Below are positions 58,069-64,000 of a DNA stretch of 64,000 nucleotides, in pieces (within the stretch, counting starts at the first letter, position 1; each line of letters starts with the position of its first letter). A program made the position numbers and the translations under genes. The notes under the pieces were generated by a model. It was given only the letters and a program-made list of their open reading frames with translations. It ran no database searches and was not told the DNA's origin. Source of the DNA: Aralia elata (lineage: Eukaryota > Streptophyta > Magnoliopsida > Apiales > Araliaceae); assembly GCA_034770075.1 (NCBI GenBank), contig CM068380.1, positions 40,132,695 to 40,196,694 on the forward strand, read 5' to 3'.

Positions 58069-59538
58069 TGATGAGTGGTTTTTATATCATGATTTTAGTA
58101 CCTTTGACTTAATGATATTGCCTATTTTTGGGTTTATTATGTTATTTTTTATTTGTTTTATTATGTTTTTGCAGGACTAGCTTTTAGAAGAGGATTATGT
58201 GATAATGTCGCTTTTGCAGCAAGATTACGGTAGTTTACATGCACAATTGAAGTAAAAGTGGTTTGAGCATGGTCGGCGTTCGATCATGTGCAAGCAGACA
58301 TGGCCATGAGGGGCTAATTTGTGCATATGAGGTAGCTGGGCATGACATTGGTTTAGGGGATCAAACGGATGCGTAAGGGAAGACAAGATAATTAGCAAAA
58401 CGTTTCTAGTCGCGGTGCTCGACCTTAAGAGCCGCGGAACTGCCCTTTATTAAAGTCGAGAGACGCATCACTTAAGGTTGAGTTGCGGCACTCTCGGCAA
58501 GTCTACTAACTCGTGAATTGCACGTGTGCGGCTAGCTGAGGAGTTGTTTTGCTGATTGCCTTCTTGTTTCATGTGGACACTTACAAATGAGGCCTAATGA
58601 GTTACAAAGTCTACCAGAGCCAGGGACTTATTATATATACATAAAATTAAGGTTAGAAAGGAAGAGAAAGTAGTAGAGAATAGATAGAGAGTAGTGAGAA
58701 AATAATGAGAGGCACTTGAAGGTTTCAAGGATAGAAGGAAGGAGCAAAGCTGGGCTTTGACAGAGTTCATTATTCACTCTTAATGTTATCTCTTGTACTT
58801 TAAGATGTTTTCTAATTTTTTGTATTGGTTATTTTATTGTTTAATATGAACTAATTGTTTAGTTAAGATTGCAATGGAACTTATTGGGTAGCTTGAATTA
58901 ATTTATTCTCTCTCTTGATTATGTTGATTATGCATGATTTGTTTATTATAATTTGTGTTAATTTAATAATTGCTTAGCTATCAATTATCTGATAAATCTT
59001 AGATGAAATCGGAAGATGGACTCTAGGATTAGATATAATTGTGAGAACATGTGATTATGTATTTTTCTTAGGACAAATACTTAATTTGTATATAGGATAG
59101 GAATATACCTATATACCACATGCAACTTGGTTTGAGAATTGATGCTAATTAATTCATTCTTAATTAATTTACATAGGAATATAGTAGATTGATTATAGTA
59201 AATATTTTTATATCATTGTTGAAAAAGAATTTTATAGAAACTTCTGAATTCTCTGTTGACAAATCAACATAGTTAACTAGTTAAAGAGAGAGTGAAGAGA
59301 TTTGAGTAAACAATTGGGAAAAATTGTAACCTTATTCTTTTAATCTGTTAATATCTTAATTCCTTAGTTAATTTTCTATTTCTGATTGTTTAAATAAAAT
59401 TGAGTCGCTTAAGAATTAGTAGTTGGAGTAATAAATTGTTACTATTCCTCGTGGGATCAACAACTCTCTTATCATTATATTACTTGTGGACCGTGTATAC
59501 TTGCACGTGAAATTGCTAAGTATAGATTTAGCCCAACA
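58069..59538 (+). repeat. 3' LTR of element D (1470 bp)
   Basis: TGATGAGTGG...GCCCAACA. It starts right after the polypurine tract and ends at a copia gag fragment. TATA box TATATATA at 58632-58639, preceded by a GC patch at 58408-58500. Confidence 0.82.
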
Positions 59539-60016
59539 CACTGCTGCTGCATTAATGGCTAGGAGTGGTACTTATAAACCATATTTTAAGAGTCAAGAGT
59601 CATTTTATTGTGCCAATTCTGGAACTGTTGGTACGGGTACTGGTAATAGTGGTAATAATGGATTCAAGAAACACTCAAAGGAAGGACATCTTTTATGTTC
59701 TCACTGCAAAAGCACAAATCATACAAGAGAATCCTGTTTTCAGTTGAATGGTTATCCTGATTGGTAGAAAGGAACAAGAATCAGCCCACCTATTGTAGTT
59801 GCTGCTACAACTAATCAATCTATAATTTCTCTAAGTTTTGATATTCACTCTTCTACCTCTCATATATAATATACTGTACTCAAGGTGGCTCAGGGTTTCA
59901 ACTAACTCAACAATTTTTCTAAAGGACTATCAGGACATCAAGTCATACAATGGGGCTCAGAGCAGCAGACTAACATCAATTCTATAGTCTTATAAGGACT
60001 AACAGACCATGTACTA
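59539..60016 (+). pseudogene. gag: Ty1/copia gag fragment
   Basis: In the frame running to 59767: AALMARSGTYKPYF, a Gly/Ser/Asn linker, then the zinc knuckle CSHCKSTNHTRESC followed by FQLNGYPDW, the copia gag signature (CX2CX4HX4C, GYP.W). After the stop at 59767 copia-like sequence continues with stops to the 5' LTR of E. Confidence 0.82.
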
Positions 60017-60417
60017 TATCAGGTCAGGGGTAAATTGGGAAGGAAAGAATAGTTAGTATATTCTAGAGTTAGATATTTTGTATGCATATGTAATGCACAT
60101 GTAAGCACATAGGTGGTTAGTTAGCATGTGTGTAGGATAATAGAGTGGTGTAAGTTAGGAGTATTTATACTTTTTCAGCATGTTAGTAAATATATATATG
60201 CGTGTAATGGGTGGACGTACAAGCTTTAGAACACTATATAATTGCTGAATGAATGAGAACTGCTTGTTAAGTTTTCTCTCTATCTCTCTCTCAGTCTCAC
60301 GAATTTAGTAACAAATAACTGAGTTCTTCTCCTTCTTCATCCCTTATTCTCTCTTATTTCTATCTTTATCTCTGTTTCTCTCTTATTTTCTGGTTGGGCT
60401 TCAACAAGGGCCTGGCA
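60017..60417 (+). repeat. 5' LTR of element E (401 bp)
   Basis: Aligns with 63750-64000. The first dinucleotide is TA (TATCAGG) where the 3' LTR has TG (TGTCAGG), a terminal mutation. It ends GGCCTGGCA, three bases before the PBS. Confidence 0.88.
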
Positions 60418-60420
60418 AAT

Positions 60421-60432
60421 TGGTATCAGAGC
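60421..60432 (+). promoter_or_regulatory. Primer binding site of element E
   Basis: TGGTATCAGAGC, the standard initiator-Met tRNA complement. Confidence 0.92.
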
Positions 60433-60639
60433 TCAAGTTCTATCCAAACTTATCATCTTCTTCCTCTATATCCTCTGTTCTTCTCGATCTTCAACCTCTG
60501 ATTTCTGCTTCTATATCCTTCTATCTGAATTCTATCTCTTCTACCTTCGTCCATCCTTCAAACACTACCTAGAACCAACACAAAACCATCGGCAATAACT
60601 GCAGATCTCTACTCCATAGTAACAAAAAATAGATCTTGG

Positions 60640-61790
60640 AGGCTCTGTTTTCTAACATACCTACAATTTAGCAAATTCAAGTGTTACCAATGAGAAATTA
60701 CAACTAATTGATGAGAAAACGGACCACTTCATGGAATGTATGAATGAACTATTTAGACAGAGGAGCCCAAATAATGATAACATGTGTGAAAATTCTTTTG
60801 GGGATAATGGAAAGGGTAAGAGGCTTGTTCATATGGGGCAAAGTAGGGATAAGGGCTTCTTTAGAGACCTTAGACATGCTGAGCAAGAAAGAGCAAGGAA
60901 ACATAAAGAAGATGATGCTCAATAGAGGATGAGGAACCAAAATGATGATGATGGTGAAGAGAAGAGAGAACTTAAACATCTTAAATTGGTGTTCCCATTA
61001 TTTATTGAGGTTGATGATGCCAAGAGCTGGATACATAATTGTGAGGAGTATTTTAGTATATTTGGGATTCATTCTCATACGATGATTACCATAGCTGGGA
61101 TGCATCTCCATGGTTCTCCAAAAAATTGGTACAAATTTTATGTCAATGGAAAAGAGGGGCTTACTTGGAGGGAGTTTGCAAATAATTTCACTGTGAGGTT
61201 CACTAAGGCAGGTGTGGAAAACATATATGAACAATTCAAGCTGTTGAAGCAAGTAGGAATTATGAATGTATACTATGATAAGTTTGAAAGGTATAAAGGG
61301 AGACTACTTGAGAAGCTACCTCACTTCACTTAGGACTTCTTTATAGGGAACTTTGTGGGTGGACTGAAGGACAAAACCAAAAAAAATGGTAAAGTTGCTT
61401 GACCCAGAAACTCTACCCAAGCCTTTAAATAAGCCAAGTTCTATAAAAGTCATATTCCTAAACTTGCGAACTCCCACAACTATCCTAAACCACAACTCAA
61501 CCATAACAACACACAACCCAGCCTGCACCACTAACAACCAAAACTCATATGCTCACCTATCCTAGAAATGACTTTAACAGCCTAAACCTATTACTGCAAC
61601 TCAAAGAGATGAGAGAAGAGCCAAGGGCCTATGTTTTTATTGTGATAAGAAGTACACCATGGAACACCAATGCAAAGCTCCTCAGAATTTCATGATCACA
61701 TGTGAGGATTTCCAGAACTGCACGGACTCTCAAAAGTTTGTGGAATACTTCGGACCTCCTTAGTTTGATGAAGAACCCGAGCCTTCCCAA
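60640..61790 (+). pseudogene. gag: gag of element E
   Basis: 60731-60925 is a charged N-terminus. The 60929-61333 frame has LVFPLFIEVDDAKSWIHNCEEYF, GSPKNWYKFYV, TWREFANNFTVRFTKAG and QFKLLKQVGIMNVYYDKFERYK, a chromovirus-type Retrotrans_gag core. After stops, LCFYCDKKYTMEHQCK (about 61630-61677) is the zinc knuckle. Several stops and frameshifts. Confidence 0.85.
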
Positions 61791-61879
61791 ACAGAGAAGA
61801 ATGATAAACTAAAGGGGAAAGCTACCTTGTGTAATCTGCAATTTCAAGAAGAGGCAAATGGGGGGGGGGACAAGTCCTA

Positions 61880-62262
61880 ATTCTCAAAGGAAAAAGTGGA
61901 GGAAAATAACTTATAATTTTAATAGATAGTGGTAGTACCTTAAATTTTCTAAGTGAAGATGCTGCCAAGGCACTAAACTGCCTTATGTAACCTATTAACC
62001 CAATTACTATTAACCTTCCTAATGGTGAGGAACTTCAGAGTAAAACATGGTGCCTTGAGTTTACATGGAATTTTGACACCCATAGTTTCACCACACCTAT
62101 ATGGATCATTAAGTTGCAGTTGTATCATGCTATCTTGGGAACCACATGGCTGAAACAACTAGGAGGGATACATATAGACTATAATAACCTTATCCTCAGC
62201 TTTACACAAAGGAATGGAAGTTCAGCGTCATGGATGGACCAACTTCCAAAGAAGTGAAGACC
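61880..62262 (+). pseudogene. Aspartic protease of element E
   Basis: LIDSGSTLNFLSEDAAKAL gives the D(S/T)G active site. Then come PITINLPNGEEL, CLEFTWNFDTHSF and the ILGTTWLKQLG box. One TAG at 61988 interrupts it. Gypsy RT would normally start about 100-150 codons later; it does not appear. Confidence 0.85.
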
Positions 62263-63330
62263 TTAACTATTTGACAATAGCCTAGCCAACATGGATGTCC
62301 AAGATTGTTGAAAGCTATGAAGGTGATAACAATATTTCCTAGGTTCTAGCTGAGTTGACAGCTATAAAGATGGGGCCTAATGAGTTTTAGCTAGTCCATG
62401 GTTTACTAAAGTACAGAGGGAAGTGGGTAATAGGAATTTAAAGAAATTTAAGATGACAACTATTTGAAGAACTCCATGAGAAGGGAGTAGGGGATCATTA
62501 AGGGGTAAAGGCCAATTTAAAAAGGATAGAGCAATATTTTTATTAGGTAGGAATGAAGAATGATATCACAAGGTGGGTGGCTGAGTGCCCTATTTGTCAA
62601 TTTTTTAAACATAAAAATGTGAGAAGCCTTGGGCTGCTCTAACCATTACCCATCCCTAACCAGCCTTGGATGGACACATCTATGGATTTTATCAGTAAAC
62701 TCCCCAACTCCAAAGGCTATGAAGTTATTTGGGTTATTACTGATAGGTATAGTAGGAGCTCTCATTTCTTACCTCTCAGTCATCCTATCTCTGCCAAGAC
62801 ATTATCCCAATTATATTTTGAGAACCTTTTTAAGCATCATGGCCTTCCCAGCTCAATTGTAAGTGATAGGGATCCTATATTTTTGAGTGATTTCTGGCAT
62901 ACACTATTTAAACTTGCAGGAACAAGGCTCCACATCAGTACTTCCTATCATCCTCAAAGTGATGGGAGCACTGAAATGGTAAACCAATATTTGGAATAAT
63001 ACCTAAGAAGCATGTGCAGCCATTCAGCAAAACAATGGAGCTCTTGGCTACCTATGGCAGAATGGTGGTTTAATACCACTTTCCACACTTCTCTACCAAT
63101 AACCCCATACAAAATTCTCTATGGACATAACCCTATACACCTGAGCATGCCCTCAAAATTTAGTACTAACATTGCAGCAGTTGAGGATATTCTTACAAAA
63201 AATAACAACAGCTGGAAATTCTTAAGGAGAACTTAGCCAAGGCCCAACAAAGAATCAAGAGTCATACTGATAGGAAAAGACCTGAGAGGGTTTTTGAGGT
63301 TGGTGAGTGGGTATACCTTAAGCTACAACC
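62263..63330 (+). pseudogene. Integrase of element E
   Basis: Starts in the RNase H/integrase linker, then a zinc module with GMKNDITRWVAECPICQ. The core is DFISKLPNSKGYEVIWVITD (first Asp), IVSDRDPIFLSDFWHTLFKL (second Asp) and STSYHPQSDGSTEMVNQYLE (Glu), ending WLPMAEWWFNTTFHTSLPITPY, the chromovirus consensus. Frameshifts near 62998 and 63236 break it; the GEWVYLKLQPYRQ segment (about 63303-63341) is the C-terminal domain. Confidence 0.9.
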
Positions 63331-63711
63331 TTACAGGCAAAGTTCAATCTCAATAATGAGAAGAATATGAAACCAGCCCCAAAATTCTATAGGCCTTTTA
63401 AAATTCTGAAAAAATATGGGGTTGTTGCATACAAACTAGAGCTTCTAAGCACTTTAAGAATACATCCCACCTTTCATGTCTCACAACCAAAAAGGCATTT
63501 GGGGGCAGTACAAATCAACACCCAGCTACTAGAAGTTAATTAAAATGGGTAGTTTGATGTGGGACCACTCAAAATCTTAAAATAGAGGGGAGTTTACAAA
63601 GGAAGCAAGATCATATACCAATTCTTGGTATAATAGAAATACTGCAGCATTGAAGAAGCTACATGGGAGGATGGCAATATCCTTAAATTTAACTATCCAA
63701 ACTTAATACTT
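63331..63711 (+). pseudogene. Degenerate chromodomain tail of element E
   Basis: Fragments in shifting frames include KFKILKKYG-like sequence, SHVSQPKRHLG-like sequence and, at about 63590-63705, GVYKGSKIIYQFLV and EATWEDGNILKFNYPNL, matching the YxVxW…TWE…L…YP layout of gypsy chromodomains. Confidence 0.7.
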
Positions 63712-63749
63712 CATTAATGAGGACATGAATGTTTTAAAGGGGCATGGAA
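63712..63749 (+). promoter_or_regulatory. Polypurine tract of E with AGGA-loop hairpin
   Basis: CATTAATG-AGGA-CATGAATG (63712-63731; 7 of 8 pairs, one A-G mismatch), then TTTTAAAGGGGCATGGAA directly before the LTR. Confidence 0.75.
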
Positions 63750-64000
63750 TGTCAGGCCAGGGGTAAATTCGGAGGGAAAGAATAGTTAGTATATTCTAGA
63801 GTAGTTAGTATATTCTAGAGTTAGATATTTTGTATGCACATTTAATGCACATGTAATCACATGGGTGGTTAGTTAGCATGTGTGTGTAGGATAAGAGAGT
63901 GGTGTAGGTTAAGAGTATTTACAGTTTTTCAGTATGTTATTAACTATATATATGCATGTAATGGGTGGAGTAACCTCCAAGCTTTGTAATACTATGCAAT
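63750..64000 (+). repeat. 3' LTR of element E (partial)
   Basis: TGTCAGGCCAGGGG..., homologous to 60017 onward. It has a local tandem duplication of about 18 bases, TTAGTATATTCTAGAG (near 63785-63820), present once in the 5' LTR. Confidence 0.88.

Larger units (their letters stand above)
60017..64000 (+). mobile_element. Element E: chromovirus-type Ty3/gypsy with RT deleted
   Basis: 5' LTR 60017-60417, PBS 60421-60432, gag, protease, integrase, degenerate chromodomain, polypurine tract and 3' LTR from 63750 (cut by the window end). RT and RNase H are missing between protease and integrase. Inserted in a copia gag fragment. Confidence 0.88.

Noticed and set aside
1..64000. Search for host genes, tRNA, rRNA or organelle DNA insertions
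   Set aside because: No tRNA cloverleaf beyond the SINE and primer sites, no rRNA-like block, and no uninterrupted non-transposon gene could be supported by reading.

Overview
The window is plant nuclear DNA consisting almost entirely of nested LTR retrotransposons. The evidence is Ty3/gypsy (Athila-like and chromovirus) and Ty1/copia coding remnants, tRNA-complementary primer binding sites, long TG...CA repeats, a tRNA-type SINE and an intron-containing plant mobile domain ORF. I found no convincing host gene, rRNA or tRNA gene and no CRISPR array. A repeat-rich flowering plant, probably a eudicot, fits; the sequence does not name the species. Nearly every coding region is broken by stops or frameshifts, so this is intergenic, probably heterochromatic, DNA.

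Layout. 1-5077: minus-strand gypsy element A (3' LTR cut by the window edge, internal part, complete 5' LTR). A sits in a copia LTR (5078-6042), which itself lies in the gag of plus-strand Athila-like element C (6043-9584). C is split inside pol by minus-strand Athila-like element B (9585-24102; target duplication TATGC/TACGC). B's 3' LTR carries a solo LTR of a third Athila-like family (10910-12523, target duplication CACGG). C resumes at 24103. A direct tandem duplication of about 7.2 kb (18701-25929 and 25930-33141) then repeats B's RT-to-5'-LTR part and C's integrase; C ends with its 3' LTR at 33839-35097.

35098-36812 holds two fragments of one LTR family facing opposite ways, followed by a SINE (36874-37103) and an Athila-like gag fragment (37195-37770). 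37794-43512 is an LTR containing an inverted solo LTR of a related family (38864-41836, target duplication TGATA). A copia LTR plus decayed pol (43513-46617) follows. Element H begins at 46618 (LTR, foldback leader, 70-bp higher-order tandem array, spliced plant-mobile-domain ORF) and is cut near 51890 by an LTR. Next come an Athila-like gag with PBS and 5' LTR (minus, 53392-55811), the 3' half of another Athila-like element D (plus, 55812-59538), a copia gag scrap, and chromovirus E (60017 to the end), which lacks reverse transcriptase.

The most interesting signal is a recurring hairpin with an AGGA (or GGGA/AGGG) tetraloop closed by a G-C pair. It lies 5-20 nt upstream of the polypurine tract in every gypsy element whose 3' end is visible (A, B, C, D, E), with different stem sequences that stay complementary. 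B, C and D carry a second copy of hairpin plus G-run about 1 kb upstream, after the last ORF. Also notable are family-specific GC palindrome clusters inside LTRs, the exact 70-bp array built from two 35-bp monomers, and element A's single long reading frame despite an eroded RT.
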